Part shown: piece by piece, positions 33,752-41,570 of the stretch
Numbering within the stretch: the stretch's first letter is position 1
Layout: each line of letters opens with the position of its first letter
Assembly: GCA_024227995.1 (NCBI GenBank)
Contig: CP100465.1
Location: 1,674,001 to 1,738,000 of the forward strand
Length of the DNA: 64,000 nucleotides
Source: Halomicrococcus gelatinilyticus
Lineage (GTDB): Archaea; Halobacteriota; Halobacteria; Halobacteriales; Haladaptataceae
Direction of reading: 5' to 3'
Notes under the pieces: model-generated
The model's database searches: none
The model's input: the letters and a program-made list of their open reading frames with translations, nothing else
What the model was told of the DNA's origin: nothing
Position numbers and translations under genes: made by a program

Positions 33752-34003
33752 TTACTCGGACCCGTACGTCTCCTCGAGGTAGGCGACGATGTCCCTGCTC
33801 TCCGGCATCCCTTCGACGCCGTGCTCGGGGTCGACCAGGACCGGGACGCCGGTCTGGCCGCTGATCTCTTTCACCTCGGTGCGCTGGGAGCGTCTTCGCG
33901 GAACGGAGTGGGACTCGTACTCCAGGCCCAGGTCGTCGAGCTTGCGCCGGACCTTGATGCAGAACGGACACCCCTCTATCTCGTACAGTTCGAGGTCGCT
34001 CAT
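33752..34003 (-). CDS. Glutaredoxin/GST-N-terminal-like protein
   Basis: An 83-residue thioredoxin-fold protein with CPFC (Cys12, Cys15), the cis-Pro segment TGVPVLVDPEHG and the ending SRDIVAYLEETYGSE. It is a close relative in design to the protein at 1039-1314. It likely reduces mixed disulfides or persulfides using a low-molecular-weight thiol. The ATG at 34003 opens straight into the fold. It sits at the edge of the sulfur-related cluster on the same strand as the rhodanese-MBL gene, 354 bp downstream of that gene's stop, so co-transcription is uncertain. Confidence 0.88.
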   Translation of the reverse strand: MSDLELYEIEGCPFCIKVRRKLDDLGLEYESHSVPRRRSQRTEVKEISGQTGVPVLVDPEHGVEGMPESRDIVAYLEETYGSE

Positions 34004-34357
34004 TCGGGTAGGCGTTGACGACACCGGGGCATGAACCTGGCGACCCGGGCAACGAGCGGGGGAACCGCGACGGCAGCCGCTACTGGCTGTAGAGTGCGGG
34101 AACCGCGAAGAAGCGTCGCACGCTCGCGAGACGGACGGTCGAGTGGGACAGACCGGGGAAACGAGCGACAACGCTCGAGGAAAGCCGGGCGACGCGATGG
34201 GGAGATACCGGCGGTCGCGGTCAGCGTCCGACGATGTCGCCCGGGAGACACGGTTTCGGTCGGCCGTCGGAACCGCTCCGTGCGTCGCCGCGACGACCCG
34301 TCGCGGGGGTCAGCGTCGCGATGGGGTCGTCACGTCGTGGAGCGATTCGGGCCGAGT
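34004..34357. other. Intergenic region, 354 bp, no gene seen
   Basis: GC-rich, without an AT-rich promoter patch or a credible open frame. It separates the rhodanese-MBL gene from the downstream glutaredoxin-like gene. I see no strong inverted repeat. Confidence 0.4.
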
Positions 34358-35536
34358 TCAGTCGTCGGCGACGACGCTGTCCTCGGTCGCGGCACAGCGG
34401 TTCGGACCGAGCTCGAGTTCGTTCTTCTCGTCCTCGTCCTCGGGCGTGTAGCTGCCCTCGTTCGTCGCGATGACGGTCTCGTAGTTCGGCGGCTTGGACG
34501 GGAGGTTGTCGAACATGTGCTCGACGAACTCGTCCTCGTCCAGCTGGAGGATCTCGTTGGACTCCCAGATCTCGCCGACCGTGGACATCATCGGCAGGCC
34601 GGGGGTCACGTCGATGAACTGGCCGTCGTCGGTGACCGAGAAGTGGCCCGGCAGGATCTTCACGTCCTCGGGCAGGGACATGATGACCTTGTGAAGCGTC
34701 TCGTACTGGACGCGCGCGCCGTCGCGGGCGTCGGCGTCGGCGAACTGGAGCTCCGTCCGGCCGATGGACTCCACGAACAGCGTGTCGCCGGTGAGCAGCG
34801 CCTCGTCCTCGACGAGCCAGGAGGTCATACCGGTCGTGTGGCCGGGCGTGTGGACCGACTTGATCGTGACCTCGCCGACGTCGACGCTGTCGTTCGGGTC
34901 GATGCCGTCGAAGTCGTAGGTGGGGTCACGGGTCTCGGCGGGCTGGCCGAGGTGGTACGGGACGCCGAGTTCGTCGGCGAACTCCCGGCCGCCCGAGATG
35001 TGGTCGGCGTGGACGTGCGTGTCGAAGACGCGTACGATGTCGAAGCCGCGCTCGGCGGCGGCGTCCTTGAACGTCTCAGTGGCGCGGGTCACGTCGATGG
35101 CGGCGGCCTTGCCCGTCCGCCGGTCACCGACGAGGTAGCCGAGGCAGCCCTTCGAGCGCCGCTGGAGCTGGACGATCTCGACGTCGTCGTCCTTCGTCGC
35201 GATGGGGACGACGTCGTAGACCATGCTCCACGCTTCCATGCCGCCCGCTACGGTCTTGACGTTCTCGAAGCCTTCCGCTTCGAGCCACTCGGCGAACAGG
35301 CCGGCGGACCGTCCCGTCGCACAGATGGTGACGAGCTCGTCGTCCTCGTCGAGCCGGTCTCGGTAGGCGTCGAAGTCGCCGACCAGTTCGTCGTTGGCAC
35401 CGGAGTACTCGACGTTCTCGGCGGCACCGATGTGCCAGTCCTCGTAGTCGTCGGCACCCCGCGTGTCGAAGAGCGTGAAGTCGTCGTCCGCGTCCAGCTT
35501 GTCTCGAAGTTCCTCAACCGTGATTTCCTGAACCAT
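34358..35536 (-). CDS. Rhodanese-metallo-beta-lactamase fusion (persulfide dioxygenase-like)
   Basis: A 392-residue two-domain protein. Residues 1-108 are a rhodanese domain with the active-site Cys72 in ICATGRSA. Residues ~118-330 are a metallo-beta-lactamase domain: HVHADH (174-179), His233 in HTPGHT, Asp251 in LLTGDTLF, and His298 in LPGHFS, the ligand pattern of ETHE1-type persulfide dioxygenases. The C-terminal ~60 residues are acidic. It probably oxidises persulfides to sulfite and moves sulfane sulfur. In well-known bacterial fusions the MBL domain is first; here rhodanese is first. A TATA box (35561-35570) fits a leaderless start. Confidence 0.92.
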   Translation of the reverse strand: MVQEITVEELRDKLDADDDFTLFDTRGADDYEDWHIGAAENVEYSGANDELVGDFDAYRDRLDEDDELVTICATGRSAGLFAEWLEAEGFENVKTVAGGMEAWSMVYDVVPIATKDDDVEIVQLQRRSKGCLGYLVGDRRTGKAAAIDVTRATETFKDAAAERGFDIVRVFDTHVHADHISGGREFADELGVPYHLGQPAETRDPTYDFDGIDPNDSVDVGEVTIKSVHTPGHTTGMTSWLVEDEALLTGDTLFVESIGRTELQFADADARDGARVQYETLHKVIMSLPEDVKILPGHFSVTDDGQFIDVTPGLPMMSTVGEIWESNEILQLDEDEFVEHMFDNLPSKPPNYETVIATNEGSYTPEDEDEKNELELGPNRCAATEDSVVADD

Positions 35537-35560
35537 TGCATAGTATTGTACTGCCGGCGC

Positions 35561-35570
35561 AATAATAAGG
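35561..35570 (-). promoter_or_regulatory. TATA-like box of the rhodanese-MBL gene
   Basis: Minus-strand CCTTATTATT centred about 29 bp before the ATG at 35536. Confidence 0.55.
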
Positions 35571-35592
35571 GTTGGTCACTGTCGTCTTGTTG

Positions 35593-35742
35593 CCGGTTCA
35601 GGCCGGACCGGAGCAGGTGTACGACCCGAAGTAAACATTCTTGCCGCTTCTCGAACGTCGGTCTCGTCGCCAGCGTGGCGCACGCCGGGAAATAATGGCC
35701 GCGGAATTGCACGAATCGAGCCGAACCGGCTATTTGAACCGG
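35593..35742. promoter_or_regulatory. Three GAACCGG/CCGGTTC heptamers in the divergent promoter region
   Basis: CCGGTTC at 35593-35599, GAACCGG at 35723-35729 and GAACCGG at 35736-35742. The last two are 13 bp apart and flank a TATA-like CTATTTG. The region separates the rhodanese-MBL gene from the divergent HTH-rhodanese gene, so the repeats are candidate binding sites of that regulator. Confidence 0.35.
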
Positions 35743-35786
35743 TAACCACATAACGCCACAGTCGTTACATCAGGTAGGTACCCACG

Positions 35787-36887
35787 ATGGCCACCCCGGG
35801 CAGCGTAAAAGAGAAACTCGACGACCTTCCGCCCAGTTCGAAGTTCATCTACAAGACCCTCGAACGGCACGGACGGATGACCCAGAAGGAGCTGACGGAG
35901 GAGACGATGCTGTCGGCGCGAACCACCCGATACGGCATCAAGCAGCTCCAGGAAGTGGGGTTGCTCGATTCCACGCCGGCGCTTCACGACGCCAGACAGA
36001 CCTGTTACGGGCTGGCGCGGGAGAACGGTCGTACCGACTACGCCACCGACGCGCTCGTCGAGGCCGACTGGCTCGCCGACCGACTCGACGAGTTCGAGAG
36101 CGACGACCCCTCGATGCGACTGGTCGAGGCCGACGCCGCCGACTCCTACGACGACGGTCACATCCCGGGCGCCGTCGGCGTCGACTGGGTGACGAGCCTG
36201 ACCGGCGAGAACGGTCGCGGTACGCCCGACAGGGCGACGTTCGAGGAGCTACTGGGTCGCAACGGCGTCACCGAGGACAGCACCGTCGTCCTGTACGGCG
36301 ACGAGTCGAACTGGTTCGCCGCGTACGCGTACTGGTTGTTCAAGTACTACGGCCACGAGCAGGTCTACCTCCTGAACGGCGGGCGCGAGTACTGGGTCGA
36401 ACGCGGCTACACGACGACGACCGACGATCCGGCGTTCACCGAACGCGAGTACAGCGCCCGCGGCCCGCTCGAACACCTGCGCGCGTACCGCGACGACGTC
36501 GAGCGCGCGCTCGCCGGCGACACGACGCTGCTCGACGTCCGGAGTTCGGAGGAGTTCGCTGGCGACCGCCGGGAGCCGCCGGGCGACACCCAGACGCCGA
36601 AGACGATGGTCGGCGGGCACATCCCCGGCTCGGTCCACGTCCCCTGGTCGAAGACCGTCGAGGACGACGGCCGGTTCGAGGACCACGACACGCTGGCTGA
36701 ACTCTACGAGAACGCCGGGCTCGGCGAGGACGACGACGTCATCGTCTACTGCCACGTCGGCGAGCGGTCGGCCGTGACGTGGTTCGTGCTCTCGGAACTC
36801 CTCGGGTACGACCACGTCGCGAACTACGACGGGTCGTGGAGCGAATGGGGCAACCTGGTCGACGCCCCCATCGAGACCGAGGAGTAG
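35787..36887 (+). CDS. Winged-helix-double-rhodanese fusion protein
   Basis: A 366-residue protein. Residues ~15-80 are a MarR-like winged helix (SSKFIYKTLERHGRMTQKELTEETMLSARTTRYGIKQLQEVGLL). Residues ~108-210 are a first rhodanese-like domain with no Cys in the loop (VVLYGDESNWFA). Residues ~240-355 are a second rhodanese domain with Cys322 in IVYCHVGERS. The two-domain layout is that of thiosulfate or mercaptopyruvate sulfurtransferases. The only other Cys is C73, at the wing of the HTH. It may act both as a sulfurtransferase and as a sulfane-sulfur-responsive regulator (inference). Divergent from the rhodanese-MBL gene and upstream of the SQR-like gene. Confidence 0.92.
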   Translation: MATPGSVKEKLDDLPPSSKFIYKTLERHGRMTQKELTEETMLSARTTRYGIKQLQEVGLLDSTPALHDARQTCYGLARENGRTDYATDALVEADWLADRLDEFESDDPSMRLVEADAADSYDDGHIPGAVGVDWVTSLTGENGRGTPDRATFEELLGRNGVTEDSTVVLYGDESNWFAAYAYWLFKYYGHEQVYLLNGGREYWVERGYTTTTDDPAFTEREYSARGPLEHLRAYRDDVERALAGDTTLLDVRSSEEFAGDRREPPGDTQTPKTMVGGHIPGSVHVPWSKTVEDDGRFEDHDTLAELYENAGLGEDDDVIVYCHVGERSAVTWFVLSELLGYDHVANYDGSWSEWGNLVDAPIETEE

Positions 36888-36890
36888 GCG

Positions 36891-36996
36891 ACCATATTTT
36901 CCGATACGTCAATCCACTTGTTCAAGTAGTCCGCCATCTCGAACGTCGAGCGGTCCGAAATCGAACGACGCCCGAGAGAATCCACCATATTTTCCG
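36891..36996. repeat. Direct repeat ACCATATTTTCCG upstream of the SQR-like gene
   Basis: Identical 13-bp copies at 36891-36903 and 36984-36996, spaced 93 bp, AT-rich in a GC-rich genome. One lies right after the HTH-rhodanese stop; the other is about 90 bp upstream of the SQR start. Candidate regulator sites or alternative promoter elements. Confidence 0.45.
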
Positions 36997-37045
36997 GAAC
37001 CAGCCGGTATTGGGGCTGCTACACAAGAATGTTGCTTCTAGCACA

Positions 37046-37054
37046 GGCTTAACC
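37046..37054 (+). promoter_or_regulatory. TATA-like box of the SQR-like gene
   Basis: GGCTTAACC centred about 26 bp before the ATG at 37076, the leaderless spacing. Confidence 0.5.
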
Positions 37055-37075
37055 GCTATCCGGTCGCAAGGACGA

Positions 37076-38251
37076 ATGAACATGACGAAGATAGCCATCC
37101 TCGGCGCCGGTACCGGCGGCGCGATGACGGCGAACATCCTCCGACGGAAACTCGACTCCGACGTCGACATCACGGTCGTCGACAAGAGTACCAACCACCT
37201 CTACCAGCCGTCGTTCTACCTCATCCCGTTCGGCTACCTCGAGGCCGAAGAACAGTCGCGCGACGTGAGCGAACTGTTCGGCGAGGGCGTGGAGTTCGTC
37301 CAGGACGAGGTCACGGGCGTCGACCCCGACGAGAAGGTCGTCGACCTCGCGGACGGCGAGCTGGAGTACGACTACCTCGTCGTCGCGACGGGCCACCGTC
37401 TCGACCCCACGGCGATCCCCGGACTGCTGGAGGGCTGGCAGGAGACCGACTCGGTATACCCCTTCTACCACTACGACGCGGCGATGGAGATGGCCGACGC
37501 GCTGGAGGAGTTCGACGGCGGGCGGTTCGTCGTCACCCAGCCGGACACGCCGATCAAGTGTCCCGGCGCGCCGCTGAAGATGGCGATGCTCGCCGACGAC
37601 TACCTCCGTCGGCAGGGCATCCGCGAGGAGTCCGAGGTCATCATGACCCGGAACGCCGAGCACCACTTCGGCGTCCAGCCCTACCGCGACAAGCTCTACC
37701 AGATCTGGGACGAGCGCGACATCCAGTTCGAGGCGAACTTCTCCGTCGAGGAGATCGACCCCGACGAACAGGTCGTCCACGCCGCCGACGGCCGGGAACT
37801 GGAGTACGACTTCCTCGCTCCGGTCACGCCGCAGTTCGGCCAGAAGGCCATCACGGAGAACTCGCCGCTGACCGAGGGCAGCGACGACGGCGAGTACGTG
37901 ACCATCGACCAGCACACGCTCCAGCACACCGAGTACGACGACGTCTTCGCGCTGGGCGACTGCGAGAACGCGCCGCACTCGAAGACCGCGGCCGCCGCAC
38001 GCAAGGAGGCACACGTCGTCGCCAACAACCTCGAGTCCCACCTGCAGGGGCTGCCGATGAACGACGAGTACGACGGCTACGCCGCGTGTCCGCTGCTCAC
38101 GGAGAAGGGCAAGGCGATGGTGGCGGAGTTCGACTACGACGAACCCATCTCCGCGCCCGTCGAGAGCAAGATGAACTGGATCATGGACGTCAACGTGCTA
38201 CCGTCGGTGTACTGGAACCTCTGGCTGCGCGGCTACGACCCGCTCCCGTAG
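37076..38251 (+). CDS. sqr: Sulfide:quinone oxidoreductase-like FAD-dependent flavoprotein
   Basis: A 391-residue pyridine-nucleotide-disulfide-fold protein. The FAD motif is ILGAGTGGAMTANIL (GxGxxG from residue 10), a second region reads YDYLVVATGHRLDP, and the FAD ribityl segment is DDVFALGDCENAP. Cysteines are C162 (IKCPGAPLKM), C296 and C338 (YAACPLLTEKG); C162 and C338 match the two conserved SQR cysteines that carry the polysulfur bridge. The C-terminus WNLWLRGYDPLP suits membrane attachment. It likely oxidises sulfide to polysulfide or persulfide and reduces quinone. MNMTK at 37076 is preferred by promoter spacing; ATG 37082 is an alternative. Confidence 0.88.
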   Translation: MNMTKIAILGAGTGGAMTANILRRKLDSDVDITVVDKSTNHLYQPSFYLIPFGYLEAEEQSRDVSELFGEGVEFVQDEVTGVDPDEKVVDLADGELEYDYLVVATGHRLDPTAIPGLLEGWQETDSVYPFYHYDAAMEMADALEEFDGGRFVVTQPDTPIKCPGAPLKMAMLADDYLRRQGIREESEVIMTRNAEHHFGVQPYRDKLYQIWDERDIQFEANFSVEEIDPDEQVVHAADGRELEYDFLAPVTPQFGQKAITENSPLTEGSDDGEYVTIDQHTLQHTEYDDVFALGDCENAPHSKTAAAARKEAHVVANNLESHLQGLPMNDEYDGYAACPLLTEKGKAMVAEFDYDEPISAPVESKMNWIMDVNVLPSVYWNLWLRGYDPLP

Positions 38252-38256
38252 GAGGT
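38251..38256 (+). promoter_or_regulatory. Shine-Dalgarno sequence between sqr and the DUF1641 gene
   Basis: GGAGGT overlaps the last base of the SQR stop codon and lies 4 bp before the ATG at 38261. A strong ribosome binding site is uncommon in this leaderless genome and marks the second gene of an operon. Confidence 0.7.
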
Positions 38257-38260
38257 CATC

Positions 38261-39100
38261 ATGACTGACAACCAGCCACAGGCGACGATAGCACAAGACG
38301 AGGGGGAGGACCTCGACGAACTCGTCGAACGCATCGAGGCCAACTCCGACGACCTCGTCGAGTTGCTCGACGCGCTCGACGCCACCCAGGGGCTCGCGGA
38401 GGAGCTCGTCCCGGAACTCGTCGAGGTGACGCGCGAGAACCGCGAACCCATCGAGGAGATCCGGATGGCGTTCGAGCGCGAGGAGACGCTCGTGCTCCTC
38501 AAGAAGCTCGGCAACAACTCCGAGCAACTGGTCGAACTGCTCGACGTGCTCGAGGTCTCGGCTGGGCTGACCGAGGACCTCGTCCCGGAACTCGTCGAGG
38601 TGACGCGCGAGAACCGCGAGGTCGTCGAGCGACTGCGGATGACCTACGAGAAGGAGGAGACCATCGTCCTGCTCGAACGTCTCGGCGAGAACGCGGACAC
38701 GTTCGTCGAACTGCTCGACCTCCTCGACGCCACGCGCGGCCTCGCGGAGGACCTCGTCCCCGAGGCCGTCGACGTGACGCGGGACAACCGGGACGTCATC
38801 GCGGACCTCCGGATGGCGGTCGCCGGCTTCGCCGACGCTCGCGCGGACCGCGAGACGCCGGACATGTACGAGCTGGGACAGAACCTCGAGAACCTGATGG
38901 CGCTGACCGAGACGGCGGCCCAGCCCGAGGTGGCCGGTTCGCTCGAGGCGGCGCTGAGCGCGTTCTCGGAGGACGAGGAGCCGGAGAAGCTCGGCCTGTT
39001 CGGCCTGCTGGGTGCGCTCCGCGACGACGACGTCCAGCGGTCGCTCGGTCGTCTCGTCGCGGCGGCCCGGCGGATGTCGCAGGTCCACGACGACGAGTAA
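38261..39100 (+). CDS. DUF1641 protein with three 58-residue repeats
   Basis: A 279-residue, almost wholly helical acidic protein. The segment (D/Q)LVELLDxL...GLxEDLVPELVEVTRENRE...LRM is present three times, starting near residues 31, 89 and 147 with a fixed 58-residue period. The C-terminal ~75 residues (TPDMYELGQNLENLMAL to LGLFGLLGALRDDDVQRSLGRLV) match the DUF1641 end. DUF1641 genes often accompany SQR-like and formate dehydrogenase genes; no activity is known. It follows sqr by 9 bp with a strong SD, so it is probably an SQR partner or scaffold. Confidence 0.88.
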   Translation: MTDNQPQATIAQDEGEDLDELVERIEANSDDLVELLDALDATQGLAEELVPELVEVTRENREPIEEIRMAFEREETLVLLKKLGNNSEQLVELLDVLEVSAGLTEDLVPELVEVTRENREVVERLRMTYEKEETIVLLERLGENADTFVELLDLLDATRGLAEDLVPEAVDVTRDNRDVIADLRMAVAGFADARADRETPDMYELGQNLENLMALTETAAQPEVAGSLEAALSAFSEDEEPEKLGLFGLLGALRDDDVQRSLGRLVAAARRMSQVHDDE

Positions 39101-39206
39101 CTACGACTGCAGTCCGCGACGACCGTTCTGTTTCTTTCCCGCCGGTCGACCTTCGTCGGATGAGGGCCCGGAACCGTTTCGCGCCCGGGTGAACGCATGG
39201 AAAATA

Positions 39207-39241
39207 ATTATTCGCTAATCGTTCAGTATATATCGAATAAT
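39207..39241. promoter_or_regulatory. Inverted repeat flanking a TATA box before a possible micro-ORF
   Basis: ATTATTCG (39207-39214) and CGAATAAT (39234-39241) form an exact 8-bp inverted repeat enclosing a strong TATA box (TATATA at 39227-39232). A repressor bound here would cover the promoter. Confidence 0.5.
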
Positions 39242-39252
39242 GGGCTACTTCG

Positions 39253-39312
39253 ATGGCCGAACCAGATATTATTGCGGTGCTCCTGGAACTCGTCGGTGCA
39301 TCTCGGCAATAA
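39253..39312 (+). CDS. Possible 19-residue leaderless micro-ORF
   Basis: ATG at 39253, about 24 bp after the centre of a strong TATA box, opens a frame coding MAEPDIIAVLLELVGASRQ and a TAA at 39310. The peptide is amphipathic and has an acidic start. It is the only frame beginning at the predicted transcript start. It could be a micro-protein, a leader peptide, or chance; the transcript could also be the 5' end of the peroxiredoxin mRNA. Confidence 0.3.
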   Translation: MAEPDIIAVLLELVGASRQ

Positions 39313-39363
39313 CGGGTGGTGTACTAGGAATTATGTTTGGTGGGTCCATACGATAGAGTTGAG

Positions 39364-40044
39364 ATGACTACGGCAGACCCATCCGAAGCTGGACAGTCCA
39401 TGCCGCTGATCGGCGACCAGTTCCCCGAACTGGAGGTCGAGACGACCCACGGGACGCTGACGCTCCCCGACGAGTACGAGGGCGAGTGGCTGGTCCTGTT
39501 CAGCCATCCGGGCGACTTCACGCCGGTCTGTACGACGGAGTTCGTCGCGTTCGAGCAGCGACGCGAGGAGTTCGAGGACCTCGGCGCGAACCTCCTCGGC
39601 CTGTCGGTCGACCGCGTCCACTCCCACATCAAGTGGACCGACTGGATCGAGGAGGAACTCGACGTCGAGATCGGGTTCCCGATCATCGCCGACGAGACCG
39701 GTGCCGTCGGGTCCGAACTGGGGATGCTCCACCCCGGCGCGAGCACGTCGACGGTCCGCGCGGTGTTCTTCGTCGACCCCGAGGGCGTCGTCCGCCAGAT
39801 CCTCTACTACCCGCTGGAGATCGGCCGCAACATGGACGAGATCCTCCGGTCGCTGGAGGCGCTCCAGACCGCCGACGAGGAGGGCGTCGCGCTGCCCGCC
39901 GACTGGCCGAACAACGACAACTTCGACGACAAGAAGCTGCTCTCCCCACCCGGCGACGTCGAGAGCGTCGAGGCACGTCTCGAGGAAGCCGAGGCCGAGG
40001 GGTACGACTGCCGCGACTGGTGGTTCTGTCTCACCGACGAGTAA
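39364..40044 (+). CDS. Peroxiredoxin (archaeal Prx6-like)
   Basis: A 226-residue peroxiredoxin. The catalytic loop is FSHPGDFTPVCTTEF with peroxidatic Cys56. Later family segments are LGLSVDRVHSHIKWTDWI and STVRAVFFVDPEGVVRQILYYPLEIGRN. Two further Cys near the end (YDCRDWWFC) may act in resolution, as in long archaeal peroxiredoxins. It reduces hydrogen peroxide, organic peroxides or possibly persulfides. The ATG at 39364 fits the family start; the earlier ATG at 39337 adds an unrelated segment. Lies between the DUF1641 and cydA genes; no separate cyd promoter is obvious, so it may lead the cyd transcript. Confidence 0.94.
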   Translation: MTTADPSEAGQSMPLIGDQFPELEVETTHGTLTLPDEYEGEWLVLFSHPGDFTPVCTTEFVAFEQRREEFEDLGANLLGLSVDRVHSHIKWTDWIEEELDVEIGFPIIADETGAVGSELGMLHPGASTSTVRAVFFVDPEGVVRQILYYPLEIGRNMDEILRSLEALQTADEEGVALPADWPNNDNFDDKKLLSPPGDVESVEARLEEAEAEGYDCRDWWFCLTDE

Positions 40045-40172
40045 CCGACACAACCGTTCCCCTCGTCCGACCGCCCGCCTCGACAACGCGCAGGTAGCGA
40101 CGGACCCCCGTCACCCGCCGAGGCGTCGCCCGCTGACGGTCCGAACTCGCGGAACGGCACCGCTACAAACCC

Positions 40173-41570
40173 ATGATCGATCCGACACTCGCAAGCAGGG
40201 TACAGTTCGCCGTCACGACCATCGTCCACATCATCTTCCCCGTGATGAGCATGGGGCTCGCGCCCTTCCTCGTCTACTTCACGTGGAAGTCGGTCCGGAG
40301 CACGGACCCCGTCTACGAGCAGTTGCGCCGGTTCTGGACGAAGATATTCGCCATCAGCTTCGTCGTCGGGACGGTGACCGGCATCGTCCTGGAGTTCGAG
40401 TTCGGCACCAACTTCGCCGCGTTCTCGACGACCGCGGGCGAACTGTTCGGCGGCCCGCTCGCCGTCGAGGGCATGATGGCGTTCATGTTGGAGGCGACGT
40501 TCCTCGGTATCTTCGTGTTCGGCCGCGAGCGCGTCTCCGACCGCCTCTACGTCGTCTCCAGCGTGATGGTCGGCCTCGGAACGTGGCTGTCCGCGCTCTG
40601 GATTTTGATCGCTAACTCGTGGATGCAGACGCCCCGCGGCTTCGAGATGGTGACGAAGAACGGCCAGCCCATCGTCACGCTGGTCGACCCCATCGCGGCG
40701 TACGCGAACCCGCGGTTCCCCTGGATGTACGTCCACATGCAGAACGCGGCGGTCCTCTCGGTCGCGCTGTTCATGGCCGGCGTCGCGGCCTACTACGTCT
40801 GGACCAACCGCGACACCCGGTTCTGGCGGAAGACGATGAAGATCGCGCTGCTGGTGATGCTCATCACCGCGCCGCTGCAGGTCATCCACGGCGACGCCTA
40901 CGGCCGCCACGTCGCGGAGACCCAGCCCCAGAAGTTCGCGGCGATGGAGGCGGTCTGGGAGACCGAGTCCTACGTCCCCGAGTACATCGTCGCGTTCCCG
41001 ACGTCGCTCGACGACCTCACGGACCCGCGGGCGAAGGACATCTTCGGCATCGGCATCCCGGGCGGAGCGTCGTGGCTCGCCAGCGGCGGCGACCCGAACG
41101 CCGAGATAACAGGGCTGAACGAGTTCGAGGGGTCGCCGCCGGTGGCCATCGTGTTCTGGTCGTTCCGCGCGATGGTCGGCCTCGGGTTCTGGTTCGTCCT
41201 GCTGGCGTTCTGGGCCGGCTACCGCTGGCGGACGGGCGAACTGTTCGAGGACGACCTCCTCCACAAGGCCATGATGGGGTCGACGGTGCTCGGCATCCTC
41301 GCGGTCGAGGTCGGCTGGATCGTCACGGAGGTGGGCCGCCAGCCCTGGGTCATCCAGGGCGTGATGAAGTCCAGCGATGCCGTCTCCCCGGGCCTGACGG
41401 GCGCCGAGGCGCTGACCACGCTCGTCGGCTTCGTCGTGGTGTACACCGGGTTACTCGCACTGTACACCTACGTCATCGTGCGTATCATCCGGCAGGGACC
41501 GCCGGACACGGAGGACCTGGCGACCACGGAGTCCCCCGAGGCCCCGAGCGGGGTGACCGGCGATGACTGA
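40173..41570 (+). CDS. cydA: Cytochrome bd-type ubiquinol oxidase subunit I
   Basis: A 465-residue protein with about nine transmembrane segments. Typical CydA features are visible: an early His (RVQFAVTTIVHIIFP), the heme-site Glu in LAVEGMMAFMLEATFLG, the GRERVSD loop, a second His in PWMYVHMQNAAVL, and the WxxxExGRQPWVIQG stretch (VTEVGRQPW). The Q-loop is of the short type. It holds the hemes and oxidises quinol while reducing oxygen to water. The last 8 bp overlap cydB. Confidence 0.95.
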   Translation: MIDPTLASRVQFAVTTIVHIIFPVMSMGLAPFLVYFTWKSVRSTDPVYEQLRRFWTKIFAISFVVGTVTGIVLEFEFGTNFAAFSTTAGELFGGPLAVEGMMAFMLEATFLGIFVFGRERVSDRLYVVSSVMVGLGTWLSALWILIANSWMQTPRGFEMVTKNGQPIVTLVDPIAAYANPRFPWMYVHMQNAAVLSVALFMAGVAAYYVWTNRDTRFWRKTMKIALLVMLITAPLQVIHGDAYGRHVAETQPQKFAAMEAVWETESYVPEYIVAFPTSLDDLTDPRAKDIFGIGIPGGASWLASGGDPNAEITGLNEFEGSPPVAIVFWSFRAMVGLGFWFVLLAFWAGYRWRTGELFEDDLLHKAMMGSTVLGILAVEVGWIVTEVGRQPWVIQGVMKSSDAVSPGLTGAEALTTLVGFVVVYTGLLALYTYVIVRIIRQGPPDTEDLATTESPEAPSGVTGDD

